In this document: one piece after another, positions 35,600 to 47,579 of the stretch
Position numbering within the stretch: the first letter of the stretch is position 1
How the letters are laid out: every line of letters starts with the position of its first letter
Notes under the pieces: generated by a model
What the model was told of the DNA's origin: nothing
The model's input: the letters and a program-made list of their open reading frames with translations, nothing else
The model's database searches: none
Made by a program: the position numbers and the translations under genes
Assembly: GCA_030544215.1 (NCBI GenBank)
Contig: JARZZO010000004.1
Span: forward strand, 47,047,980-47,111,979
Reading direction: 5' to 3'
Origin: Zantedeschia hybrid cultivar
Lineage: Eukaryota; Streptophyta; Magnoliopsida; Alismatales; Araceae
Length of the DNA: 64,000 bases

Positions 35600-37690
35600 T
35601 ATTCTGTAGGAGTTTGGGAAGGAAGCAGATTGGAATACCATGGTTGTGGACAAAGGTTTTGTTGGATGATTTGAGGTTCTAAGAATGTAGCTTTGACTTC
35701 GAAGCTATTCATGCTTCCGTTTGGATTAAGGGTACAAGAGCATTCTTGAAGTAATATTTGTTTGATAGTTGAGCTGCATCCTTAGGACAACATGTAGAAT
35801 TGATCTCACTTGTTGACTTCAAACAAACAATCCCTTTCTTAGACTCACTCAGTTCCTTGTTTGGCCATCGTGGATAGAAATGGTGGTTTCCCATTTCAAT
35901 TTGTACAAGTGCAAGTCAAGCAAAATCTCTCTCTAAAAAAAAAAAAAAAAAAAAAAATCATCCCATCTCTTTATTATATCAGATGATTCAGACTGCCCCG
36001 TGTTAATATCCAAAATATATTTGAAACAAGAGAGAAGTTTGTTTCATCCCATCTCTTGGCTTGGCTCTTCTATGAACCAGCTACCTAGTGCAGTTGGTTC
36101 ACCTCTTGCTATGCACTGGGGACTTAAAAATCCGGCACGTGGCCACAGTAAGGTGCATTCACATAATTCTGAGCCATTAAATAGTTTTTTTTTTTCCTTT
36201 GAGATTCTTGTGCAGATAGTTGTTAATAGTGAGTTGTGACTGTGCCTCCTTATGTAGTTTCTTTTGTGTTTTTCTTATTGGATTTGCATGTGGTGGTTGA
36301 TGGGGATGATGTTTGGATGGGAGCGTCTGATTGGGATGATGGTGAATGGTTTTGTTTATCTCATTCTATGTGACTGTGTTGGTAGCCTTGTTTGAGTGAC
36401 TAACTAACTTCTCCTTCTCATCCTGTAGCTTATTACTTCATCTCAGCCTTTCTCGAGTAAGAAAATAAATCTTCTTTTCAAACTTAGCCATTTAGTTCCT
36501 GAAGTTTAACATGTTACCTTTCCACACAATTAAAGTTCCCTATAGTGTTTTGTTTGCCCATTTGCTTCCAAAGACCAGAGTTTAGTAGCCCATTTTTGAG
36601 CTTACTCCATCTTCATCACTTGCTTATGTTTTGTGGTTCACTCAATTCTTGGTGGCCTTTGAAAGTTCTAATTCATTGTCTTTGTACACTTCTTTTTTTA
36701 TTTGAAGATTACAGGGGAAGAATCTATAAATAACTTAGCTGTTTCTGAAAATTATGTGAAGACGTACAAATTTAACCCCAAGCAGACAAAACCATGCTTA
36801 ATGTCTAGTGCCTGTTGGGGGTACACACCATGACTTAACTGTAGAATATCTCTCACCAACATTTTATTTTCTGGAAACTCACTTTGCAGGATTTGCCCTT
36901 CCTTCAAGGCTATTCATTGTAGATTTGGACATTTACATGCTTCTCTGCACATATCAGACAAGTTCATTTTTTTTTGAAGTTGAAAGAACAAATATGCATC
37001 ATCATCACCATCATTCTGTTGTCTAGATCCAATGAAAGATACAAGGATTTTACAAAGTTTTTGCACCAACACATACTTGATGTCACCCACTAAAATCTTT
37101 GCATAGTTCCTTGTTAAGGTAACTTTCGAAAAAAAAAAGGGGTATGTCATGAGTCCTATGAGACAAATTAGCAGCTAGATAGCTGATTCATTTGTTCAGT
37201 TTATGCTCATGCCATTAGGGATAAACCTTAGAGGTTGTCCTGGATTTTGAAAAGGGATTAGTCAATGCTAGAAATGTAACTTTATGAATGAGAAAAAAAA
37301 GTAGTTGCTATATCATTTTGACTGCATATTGCTTTTGTTATTGTTTTTGGCATCGATATACATGTATCTTTAACCATTAAAATGTATCTTAGATAACTTG
37401 GCCATGGGAGAAGATGAATGGCTACCTGTTTCATCACAAAGGTCAACATTGATGGACAATGGGTTTCTGATTTGATTTCACAGGATGCACCTAAATCTAA
37501 GAGAAGGGATACTTTTCACAAGAACAATGGCATTCTTATCTATTGGTAGTTTTCGGAGGGTTGTGGTGCCATTCTGATTCATGTTCTATGTGAGTATGCA
37601 TGTAAGTAACTCTTCCTATGTTTCATATGTAGGCTTGGGTTAAGTCATGGTAGAAAGGAATTTGGGGAACGGACTTGGTCCATACATGAG
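35600..37690. other. Interior of the CACTA element, unassigned
   Basis: Between the hexokinase and LINE pieces the sequence is AT-rich, with a long A run at 35935-35957 and a short tRNA-like phrase (CCTAGTGCAGTTGGTTCACC) near 36087 that may be another SINE head. No other host gene could be recognised. Confidence 0.4.
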
Positions 37691-37699
37691 GGGGAGCCT

Positions 37700-37890
37700 T
37701 GCATATATTTGGCAGTATACTAATAGTGGGTATTTTTCTACCAAGTTTGCTTAATTTTCATGCCGTTCTCAACAGAGGATCCATTGTTCCTAATTGGAAT
37801 AAAATCTGGAATCACTTGTTTCCACTTAGGCCAGCATTGTTTTGTTGGAAGATTCTAACGCATGCTGTCTCTATTGATGAATTGGTAAAG
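37700..37890 (+). pseudogene. LINE zf-RVT fragment inside the CACTA element
   Basis: Frame pieces read WQYTNSGYFSTKFA, then after a frameshift WNKIWNHLFPLRPALFCWKILTHA, matching the reverse-transcriptase zinc-binding region found downstream of plant LINE reverse transcriptases and their host-gene derivatives. Broken by stops and a frameshift. Confidence 0.65.
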
Positions 37891-38849
37891 GATGTGGAAA
37901 AGAACAAACATGAGAGATGCTGTAGGTAATCACATTGTTTGGTTTAAAAATTATGTAAGGTTCTTTTTATTTAAATGATATATAATTGTTTATTTAGACT
38001 TTGAAAATAATCGTGACAAATTTTTTTTCTACAGGTTCAACCATATATGACGTTGTTTGGATGGAGGAGATATCTAACCTATAGTTTTATGGTTCATGTA
38101 TTTTTTTTTGTACTTTTGGATAATGGGGATGTGCTATGTAATTGATAGATGGATGTAAATTTTATTATGTTGAAGAATTCGTTTGGTATTGTGATATGTT
38201 TTTAAACTTTATAGGTAGAATGTATTGAGACAATTATGTTAAGAAGTGTAGACTTTATTATACGAAGGCGGAATTTATTCAATGTTTGATATAATGTGTG
38301 CATATGATGGAAATGTCTTATACGTACGTTATCGTGAAATATAGAATGTATGCAATATGACAGGATTCCGTTACAAAGAATTGATATCTTTCTTTTTATG
38401 TGAAATGGTATAAATAAAAATGATATAAAGTGTATGTGGTGTCTAATTACAATTAATTTGTGATTACAAATGGTATAAGGTATTGTTCGATAAGTTATAT
38501 TCTAACGGTTTAATCAACAAATACTTACGGTATTTTGTGTAAGTATAAATGATACAGTATTCTTCAAATTATTATATTGTAACAGTTTAGTTTGTATATA
38601 CTTACGGTGTTTTTAGTAAGTATAGATTAATCTATAACTACGGTTATTTAACTGTCGGTATAGACTTTGGCGATTTACGGTTGTATAACCGTATGTATAG
38701 TCTATAGGAACGGTTGCTACACGTACGGTTGGTTGCCGTAGGGAGTTTCGTAAGTAGAGGTATTTACCAATGGTGTTTGGTACATACCTTACGGTTTTCT
38801 GCCGTAAGTATAGAACAACTTTGTTGTAGTGGGAGGTTCTTACTGTTGA

Positions 38850-39350
38850 TCTATCCCGAGTTACTAGGGAACCAATCGTCTTCACTGGTGAAGATTTACG
38901 AGGTATTAGTCCCCCAAACAATGCTAAGATAATTGAAGCTAATATCACATAATATCATGTTAAAAGAGTCTTCGTCGATAATGGAAGTCCCTTGGATATC
39001 TTCTTCCTTGATATCTACAACAACTCAACTCCATCTATATAGACATGAGGAAGGAGAGATTACATGTATATGGGTTCAGTTGCCAGCCAATGGCTATCGA
39101 AGGCCAAATAGCTCTCCTAGTAACCTTGGGGCCTCCTCCCTTGTCAATTACCCAGGAGGTTGAGTTTTTCGTGATCGATGTCCCATCACCCTACAATACG
39201 ATCCTAGGAAGAGATTCCTTGGGTCGCTTTCAGGTCATCCCTTCCATCCTACATCAAAAGCTCAAGTTTCCGACCATCAGGGGGATCGGGGAAGCTTGTG
39301 GGGATCAGAACACCTACCGACAAATATACCTAGTGTTAACTGACGCCTAG
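38850..39350 (+). pseudogene. Gypsy aspartic protease region
   Basis: Pieces read TREPIVFTGEDLRGI, VFVDNGSPLDIFFL, then MAIEGQIALLVTLG, VIDVPSPYNTILGRDSLG and LKFPTIRGIGEACGDQ. The DNGS replaces the catalytic D-[ST]-G-[AS] pattern, as in many gypsy proteases (DNGSS). One frameshift occurs near 39040. It starts 18 bp after the right end of the CACTA element. Confidence 0.8.
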
Positions 39351-39689
39351 ACAAAGAAATCTATTGAACCTCCCATGAAGTTCTAGACATGCCTAAGGAA
39401 ATAATTGAGCCGTCTGAGGAGCTAGTCATCGTCAAGGTTGGCCATGCTCCCGACCATGAGTTGAAGATAAGGGCTCTTTTGTCCGAGCAAAGATAGGAGG
39501 AGTATCAAAAATTTCTCTCTACCTACTTGGATGTGTTTGCCTAGACAGATGCCCGCTCCTGGGAGTACCAGAACATATAGCAAAACACTCCCTTAACCTT
39601 GATCCAAGGTTCTCCACAGAATGGCAGAACATATAGAAAACTTCCTTTCGCCACAGAATGGCAGGAATGTCATTAGGGAGTAGGTGAGT

Positions 39690-40660
39690 TCATTGTTAAA
39701 TGTAGGAGTCATACGGGACACTTAACCCATGTGGGTAGCTAATGTCGTCCTAGTAAAGAAGGCTTTTGGAAAGTAGCACATGTGTGTTGACTTCACCGAT
39801 CTCAACAAGGTCACTCACAAAAATTGCTTTCTCTTGCCCAACATTGACTAACTGATCGACGCAATGGTAGGACATAACAACTCAACTTCATAGATGCTTT
39901 CTCAGGCTACCACTAGATACATATGAACCCAACTAATGAGGAACACACTGCTTGCATCACCGATATAGGATTGTATTGCTACACTTGAATGCCATTTCGA
40001 TTAAAGAACGTCAGATCAATGTATCAAAGGATTGTCAATAATATGCTCGATCGACAAATCGGTCGTAATGCGGAGGTATATATTCACGACATGCTGGTCA
40101 AGCCTAAGCACGCTGCTCATCATTTTGAAGACTCCTGGAGATGTTTGACACTCTAAGGCGGTATGGCATGAAGCTTAACCCACTCAAATGCGACTTTGGA
40201 GTCACGACCAAGATGTTTTTAGGCTTCCTTGTCACACATCGAGAGATTGAAGCCAACCCAGACGAGATGAATCTATGTTGACCATGAAGCCACTAACATA
40301 ACTTAACGATGTCCAAAGGTTGACTAGACATCTTGCTGCACTCGGTCGCTTCTTATCAAGGGCCACTGAGCTATGCCTCCCTTTCTTCCTACTACTACGG
40401 GTAAAAGACAACATGCCCGATGTCCAAGGGCACATCGACTGGATGCATGAGTGCCAACAGGCATTCAAAGAATTGACGGAGTATGTTGTTACCCCGTTAG
40501 TCCTTTCTAGCCACACCCGGGTGAGTCTCTATCTCCTTACTTGTGCCCAGCTCCTCACTATGAGTTCAGTGTTGGTCAGAGAAGAAGGGAATGTTCAAAA
40601 ACCCATCTACTATGTGAGCCGAGTCCTTTAAGGAGCCGAACTCTCTACTCGCTTGCGAAA
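39690..40660 (+). pseudogene. Gypsy reverse transcriptase, inactivated
   Basis: Landmarks in order: WVANVVLVKKA, MCVDFTDLNKVTHKN, NEEHTACITD, GLYCYT, then GRNAEVYIHDMLVKPKHA. The catalytic YVDD box has become YIHD, so the first aspartate is lost. Numerous TAG/TGA stops occur at former CAG/TGG positions, as expected from decay of methylated cytosines. Confidence 0.82.
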
Positions 40661-40879
40661 AAAATTGGCCTAGCTTTAGTCATTGCCACGTAAAAATTAC
40701 GGCCCTACTTCCAAGCACACCTAATCAAGGTAGTCATCGATTGTCCCCGCGAGAACTCCTACAATGCCCAGATGCCTCAGGCCGTATGGTAAAATAGGCC
40801 ATTGAACTATCATAGTTTGACATCTCTTACCGACTGACAAGTGTGATAAAAGCACAAGCCCAGGCAGGTTTTATAGCAG

Positions 40880-41290
40880 AATGCACCCTTCTTGCACAGA
40901 AGCAAATGGTCGAGATTGGGTCAGGATCGACATGGTTGATCTACACGAATGGATCGTCACGAACCACTGGTTGCAAGGCCAGACTCATCCTAATCCCTCC
41001 AGAAGCACCAAAAAGCAAAGGATTATAGTTTTCTCTAAGATTCCAATTCTAGGCGATAAACAATGTGGCAGAGTATGAGGCATGCCTCATCGAGATCCGG
41101 GTAGCCCGCCACTTGGGAGCAACCCAGAGCTGGGCCTTCTTCGATTCTTAGCTCATCGTTCGATAGCTGAAAGGTAAGTACATGGCCAAAGATCCTACTA
41201 TGAAATAGTATAAAAAATTGGTCATGCAAATGACCTCTATCCTGGAGGGATTTAAAATCTTGCACATTATGGGAGAGGAAAATCAAAGGG
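40880..41290 (+). pseudogene. Gypsy RNase H remnant
   Basis: Contains WLIYTNGSSRTTGCKA, corresponding to the W-x-Y-x-D-G-S-S opening of RNase H with D changed to N, followed by NNVAEYEACLI-like sequence in another frame. Multiple stops. Confidence 0.6.
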
Positions 41291-41519
41291 AAGGCGAGTT
41301 GACCAAGCTTACCTCTTCGGCAGTACCGACTTCGCAGACAATATTGTAGAAGATGTGTTGGTACCCACTATCCAACATGGACAAGTGGCCCAAGTAAATG
41401 CCGAGTTCACATGGATGGATCCGATCACTGCCTTCCTATGAGATGGTCAGCTACCACTTAGCAAGACTAAAGCCAAGCGAGTCAAATAGCAAGCAGCCAA
41501 GTTTACTCTGGTCGGCCAT

Positions 41520-42640
41520 GATTTATATCACCAGTCTTTGGCTCTTCCCTTGCTCAAACGCCTTACTCCGAGAAAAACAGCGGACGTCATTGCAGAGGTC
41601 CATGAAGGGGTCTATGGAAGCCACCCAAAGCCTTACGTCCTAGCCTGGACTCTATTGCGCCATAGGTATTGGTGGCCCATGCTAGTAGAGTATGCATCGA
41701 CTACTTCAAGAAATATGCAAGCTGTTAGATGTATAGGCTAGTCCACCAAATTCGTGTTGAGGAACATCACACCATCTCTAAGCCATGCCCCTTCTCGATG
41801 TGGAGGATCGATATCTTGGGTCCTTTCCCCAAGACTACGGTGCAGAAACAGTTCGTACTGGTCGCCATCGACTACTTCACAAGATGGCCAGAAGTTGAGG
41901 CTATGGCAAACATCAAGGAAGACACTTTCTAGAAATTCTTCCTTTCTCATGTGATATATAGGTTCGGGGTGCCTGTGTACTTTTCTCTGACAATGGGCAG
42001 CAATTTACTAGCCAATGATTTGCGGACCAATGTCGACATCTTAACATTAGGCGCGGCTTTTCCTCGATGGCCTAAGCCCAAGCTAATAGTCTAGTAGAAA
42101 ATGCTAACTGACTTGTAATGAGAGGGATCAAGACTTAACTATAAGGCAAATGAAATTGGCTTGAGCAACTCTCAAAGGTTTTATGGTCCTTCCAGACTAC
42201 TGCACATATAACTATGGGAGAAACCCCCTATCACCTAGCTTATGGGTCCAATGCGGTAATCCCATTGGAAGTTGGCCTGCCTTCTACTCGAGTCTCATAA
42301 TTTGATGAAGAAACCAACAATCAGAGACTGAGGGAGAACCTGGACCTAGTTGATAAAGCCAGGGAAGAAGCCAGAATCTGCATGATTAACTATCAACAGA
42401 TGGTGGCCCAATTATACAATAAAAGAGTTGAACCAAGAAACTTCCACCGAGGAGACCTCATCCTTCAAAGCATGCATGCCTCCTGACCACTCGAGGCAAG
42501 CTGCACGTTAACTCCCAACTGGGAGGGACCGTATAGGGTCATCAAAAGCTATGACAATGGAGCGTATCACCTTGCCCAAACGGACGACAGCCTATTAGAC
42601 AACAAATAGAATGCAGAACACCTGCGTCCCTTTTATCAAT
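41520..42640 (+). pseudogene. Gypsy integrase remnant
   Basis: Begins with RHRYWWPML of the zinc-binding part. Core pieces are MWRIDILGPFPKTT and VAIDYFTRWPEVEAMANI, then YRFGVPVYF and later ITMGETPYHLAYGSNAVIP and VEPRNFHRGDLI-like phrases. Stops and frame changes throughout. No LTR follows within 2 kb. Confidence 0.8.
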
Positions 42641-42655
42641 AGTCCCTTTCCAAAC

Positions 42656-44910
42656 AAGCCCTTCTTTCTTTTATAATGTGCACCCATATGTGCTCCAATT
42701 CGACTGAAACTTTGTACACATATTTCATATGATAAAGTTGTCAGTTCACTAAGTTTAATTAATTTTTAAATCTGTTTGCTATTTTTAAACTTATTTATTG
42801 AATTTTCAACTCCAAAAAAAAAGTTTAATGTCAGAAAATTATGTTTGTTAATTAAAAATTCTAAGATTATTTTTGAAGATTATTTTTCTATTTAGTAATA
42901 TGCTGGCAATAGTTTTGGTTTGATTTTTTTCATTTATATAACCATGTTGACTATATAAGTGACTATTTTGTATGTAAACGCATATATTTTAACTTATATA
43001 TGTAATTAACACTTTGTTACATTAATTCTCATATCTATACTTTCATCATATGCTTATTGTTATTCGATTATGCCATATGTGTATGACTATATTGGACATT
43101 GCTATCTTAAGGAGATTGTAGGACTTGATTCCATTATAAGCATGTGTATTGGATATTATATTTTTTTATGTGAAATCTGAGGCAACGGATAAAATTCCAG
43201 CCTAATAGTAGGTGTAAACTGCCACACAGACCAAAATGCTACACTGAGCAGGAGTCATATCTTGAGACCTATTTGCAATTTATATAGTTGTGATGAGACT
43301 TAGACTCCTTAATTCTGCGTAAGATTAAGACCTTTATATTATTTGCCTAAACACTTTGATATTTAATTTCGACTCCTTATGTTATGGTTTGAGTGCATGT
43401 CCGTAATGACAAGATTTGATATGTTTGATTGACATATAAATTTGAAATTTTTGCTCTATATGTCAATTTGATCACAGGTTAGTCAGTTGAATCCTTGATC
43501 ATTCTACTCAGCCGTTTTTTTTGAAAACTTATGAATCTATTTTAGCCATATGATCTATGATATAAATATGATTTGATAAGCTATTATGTTATGCTACTTG
43601 ATTGTGATATGTGAAAAGTTCAATTTAATATGAGATATGTTCAGTTTGATATATGATAATTTTGTTTATAGCTAGTCGAATTTGATAAGTCAGAGATGAA
43701 TCCAATTATGTTATATAAGTTATATGTTTGTCGATATGATAATGCTGGTAGAAACTAGATTCGATTTGATAATTCTATATCTGAGGATCCTAGTAATGTC
43801 AATATAATTTGAATATTAAATTATTTTGATGCTAAATAGAGTATGTAGTGTGGTACTACCTTCTAGAGAAATTAATATCCCTTTCCAAAAATGATACATT
43901 ACTCAAATCATTGTGATCTTAGATAATTTTGTAAAGTACTTAGACTAACCATTCATAATTTTTCGTACGTAACTGTATCAAAATCATAAACATAAATATA
44001 AGATAATTACATTATCAATAAGAAAACCTAATTTACAAAATTTATGACAGACTAAAGTCTCATAAGTTTAGAACCCACCCGCTAGTCCACAGACTGCAAA
44101 ATCTTCTCAAGATTAAATATGAACTCCCTCCTTCTAATCTACTATCCACTAGACCCTCCAGAAAAAAATAAAATAAAAATAATAACCAGGTATGAAAATA
44201 ACAATCAACAGGCGTCAGAACCATTATATGCATACGTTTATAATGAACTTTTGTAAACATATATAGTCTCTAACAAAGACATGATCTACAGACATTTTCA
44301 TGCATACAATATTGAACAAAGAATTAAGAAAAGATATTTCTATACATATTTCAAAATCAATCCATGCATACCTACTGTGTAGATCATCTTCTTATCATAT
44401 ATATTTCTTATAAATAATATGTACATATTCATATCTACATGTGGTCTTAAGACAGATTATGTTCATACATAATCTATTCATATATCAGTAGGTTAGTCTC
44501 TTATATATCTTGCTATCATGGGCAAAATAGTGCACTTATTGTCTCAATTTTTATTGAAATAAGTTCTTAATCTTGATATTTTTAGGCAAATATTCAAACC
44601 ATAATATAAAAGGTCGTAAACACCTTTACATCTAGATAATTACACGCCTTACTCTTGATACAACTAGTTGAGATCAGAGGTCTTTACCCTACTATCTACT
44701 AAACAAAAGTTCAATTTTTAGATTTCTAATATCCGTTCTCGAGTCATAAATTGAGTACTACCACATCAGATATTTACTGTGAGTTTTTCCAAACACATCC
44801 TCTTAAGATGACACTATCTAAACATACTTCAATTAATGACCTCTTAATAATAACTCTGTTATACATGGTTATACACAATTTGAAACAAAATCTTATATAC
44901 TTTACAGAGT
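42656..44910. other. Intergenic, nothing recognised
   Basis: Very AT-rich spacer. The expected 3' LTR of the gypsy element is not present. No coding motif. Confidence 0.5.
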
Positions 44911-44911
44911 A

Positions 44912-45146
44912 CATTATACATTTTACGGGGTTCCACTTGACGTTTATGTTTAGGAGCCAGATGAACGTGAACCATGACTTACATTGAAAAGCAGCGAGCC
45001 ACACGAGCCCATGGCGGTTCAAGCAAGGAGGGACGGCAGTAAAGGAGAGAGACGAGGAGCAGGAGGATTATAAGCTCCCAGGCCCTCTTGAGATTGTTCT
45101 TCACAGGGACCCCCTCTAGGAAAGGTAGAGCCTTTGAAACAACCAT
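44912..45146 (-). pseudogene. CslH exon-1 relic
   Basis: Minus-strand reading starts with ATG at 45146 and matches exon 1 of CslH copy B: FLEGVPVKNNLKRAWELI..., then after a 1-base insertion near 45017 HGLVWLAAF, SWFTFIWLLNINVKWNPVK. Similarity ends near 44912, just before the expected donor, and no exon 2-9 sequence follows downstream. A TATATAA (45193-45200) and the upstream region resemble copy B. It is a gene fragment left by partial duplication or deletion. Confidence 0.85.
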
Positions 45147-45254
45147 GAGAGAGAGAGAGAAGACGTGTGTCAAGAACTGCTATGATGTAGTGCTTATATA
45201 GAAGGACGTGCGGGAATCAAATCTGCGGGAGACGACTCATGAAGGTAGCAATAA

Positions 45255-45770
45255 TGGCAAAAAACAACCTTCAAGGGTGTAAACTAGCCTGGGTCGAGCC
45301 TGAGTTTTATCATGTTCGAAGGTTGGTTTAATTAATTTTAATTAAGTTTGAATTTGAACCGAATATTTAAGGTAGTTGTTCAAATTTAACTTGTTTAAAT
45401 ATTAAATAAGTTAGAGTCGAGCATTGAGTAGCTTAAGAGTCCAATGAATCTGTCATAGATTTAATCTACACAATTCTAAGTTAAAATTTGTAAACTGAAG
45501 GCAAGCCATAGCAAGTACCAAGTTGTTTTCACCCATAGTTATTTGATAAGTAATTAAGTTTATTTATAAATAAGATAATTTTACGAGTACTTAAAAGAGG
45601 ACTTAAAGAGTACTTAAGTTCTTAATAAGTATTAAAAAGAGTTCTTAACAAGTCAAGGAGAATTTTTATTCAAACTTGTTTATTTAACTTAATAAAAGAA
45701 CCAAATCGACTTATTATGGACTAGTCTTGCGAGTTATTTATCACATGTATTGATTCGTTTACAGCCCTAT
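45255..45770. mobile_element. hAT-like element in the upstream region of the CslH relic
   Basis: The left end reads AGGGTGTAAACTAGCCTGGG, and the reverse complement of the right end reads AAATAGGGCTGTAAACGAAT. The GGG-TGTAAAC terminus is common in small plant hAT elements. It splits upstream sequence that is continuous in copy B: 45147-45254 corresponds to 57182-57430 in pieces, and 45930-46060 to 57480-57610. Confidence 0.5.
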
Positions 45771-46170
45771 TTTAGAGCGTGGAATGTTTGGAATAAATTG
45801 AAATCTTTGACTTTACTTTTTCTTTACCAAAAATACATAATCTTATCTTATGGACTAAATTATTAAATAAAAATATTTTTCTTCCTAAACTCTCTTTGGA
45901 ATGTCGTGCGTACACTAGACAAGGTCCACAGGGTGGCGTTAATTTGTGGGCAACGACCTCATCCTCCGCTGGAAGTGGGTGGACGGTCTTCACACACCGC
46001 TGGAAGTGGTCCTATTTACAGAGCACCAATTGAATGAGTGGTCGCCAATTGCATTCGTGGAAGTCTGATCCGCATTGCTGCTGTTTGGATGCAAATCGTA
46101 AATGATTTTCCTTGCACCGTAAACGTGTTTTCTGCCATGACCTTAAAATTGGGATGTAAACAACAGGTGT

Positions 46171-46591
46171 AAGAGTCTGGATCGTCTCAGTACAACATTA
46201 GACCAGACTCCAGTAGTAATCAGTATCAAGATGTCATGTGTAAAGTAGGTTTGCTTTTCAAAATGCGTCCCATCGAAATTGATAACTTTTTCTTTGTTCC
46301 CGATTCGACAAATTTTTAATACAACGTAGAGCAGTTAAATACCACGAAGAGCAAAAGATTACAACCATAATTTAAAATACAGTGTAGAGCACTTAAATAC
46401 CACCAACATGCAATGATTTCCATCGTATCCAGGTGCACATTGGAATGTATTTTTAATTATGCTTGTAATCTTGTGCTCTTAGTAATATTTAAGTGTTCTA
46501 CGTTATATTGAAAATATGATGAACCGAGAACAAAGAAATTAGTTACTGCTGGAGTCCCGTCCAATATTGTACTGAGACGATCCGGACTCTT
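46171..46591. mobile_element. Palindromic MITE, relative of 23175-23733
   Basis: The inverted ends AAGAGTCTGGATCGTCTCAG and CTGAGACGATCCGGACTCTT extend inward through TACAACATTAGACC.../...CCAATATTGTA and CTCCAGTAGTAA/TTACTGCTGGAG. The centre has opposed TAAATACCAC..GAGCA units, like the larger MITE. Non-coding. Confidence 0.75.
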
Positions 46592-46599
46592 AACTTAAA

Positions 46600-47470
46600 C
46601 TCAAAATTTCCTCATGTACCGGTTTTTCATAAAACCCAGTAAGAGTGTATTTAAGTTGCACTCTCTCAACTTTATCACAAATGAGGGACGTTAGCATATC
46701 ATTTTTTTTTTGCCATATTACTGTAGCACTCATAAAAAACAAGTGTCACGTGAATATTCTGTAAGCTATTATTAACTTTCTAGGTTGGGACAACTATAAC
46801 CTAGCAATATTTGTCTCGTGGATAGCAAATTGAGATAACAAGAAAGTGTGATATATTAACATTCTCCATCATAAACTCACTTAACTATATGTGAAAAATA
46901 ACAAACAGGGTTTTGAAAAAAACATACTTATTTGTGATAGCCTATCAACATTTTCTTAAATTAGCATCTAAAGAGGAAAAAAATCATTTAGCCCAGCAAG
47001 GGTTTAGCCACAAGAGTCCAGAGTTCCCACGGCCATAAGCAGCAGTCTATCAAGGTTTATGTCAATCCGAGCCCATCAGATGCACTACTGAAGTTTTCTC
47101 TGGCCTAATAAGCCAACATTTTCATTTGTACGCATGACGTGTGTGCGTGATTGTGAGATCTTGCTTGTTCGTGATTGTGTGATCATGATCAATAAAAATA
47201 TAGCAAGGGAGAGTGGTCCATATAAAATCCATGCAATTAATTAATGAAACATAGTGTCCCAACAGCAACAGCTAGCATATTTTTGTTTGGATTAATTAGA
47301 TATGTATAATAGAGGATGCCCATTTCATTGGTTGGAGGGAGGGGGAAATGATTTTAGTCTCTTTAGAATCAGGCTCGATTTCTTACCATATATATCCCTT
47401 GTTGATAATGTTGAGCCATTGGGTCCTAGTTTTATCCACACGCTTCGGTGAGGAACATAATGGAAATAAA
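46600..47470. other. Intergenic, nothing recognised
   Basis: AT-rich; no coding motif or transposon boundary identified. Confidence 0.5.
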
Positions 47471-47579
47471 GATACCAGATTTATTATTGAAAGTGTTAAA
47501 TGACTGCATTAATTGATATTCTCCAGACAAATCCACTATACATTTCAGTACATGTTAATAAGATCTATGACTTGATCCA

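Larger units (their letters stand above)
34142..38831. mobile_element. Non-autonomous CACTA transposon carrying gene fragments
   Basis: Perfect inverted ends: CACTACAACAAAGTTGTTCT at 34142 and its complement ending at 38831, continuing through TATACTTAC. The flanking 3-bp target duplication is GGA (34139-34141 and 38832-38834). Both subterminal regions are dense in ACTTACGG/CCGTAAGT motifs, the usual transposase-binding layout of CACTA (En/Spm) elements. At 4690 bp it encodes no recognisable transposase. The interior holds hexokinase exon pieces and a LINE zf-RVT piece, so it is a Pack-CACTA-type element. It lies inside the gypsy element between leader/gag and protease. Confidence 0.92.
33440..42655 (+). 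mobile_element. Decayed Ty3/gypsy element, interrupted by a CACTA transposon
   Basis: A putative 5' LTR starts at TGTTGAGAATGG (33440) and includes a TATA-like TATATAAAG (about 33716) and CTTAGGCATTAGAGGGGG. The leader contains GGACCGTCTGTAGG, close to the GGCGCCGTCTGTGGGAA phrase of plant gypsy elements. Pol order after the CACTA insertion is protease, reverse transcriptase, RNase H, integrase, as in Ty3/gypsy, and the RT phrasing resembles the Tat group. Most of gag is missing and no 3' LTR was found. The many stops show it is dead. Confidence 0.72.

Noticed and set aside
36050..36180. tRNA gene candidate
   Set aside because: A tRNA-like A-box phrase is present but no clover-leaf or B-box pair could be drawn; a SINE head is more likely.
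38613..38948. Basic minus-strand frame at the right end of the CACTA element
   Set aside because: It is translated from the subterminal repeat array and the transposon end, not a gene.
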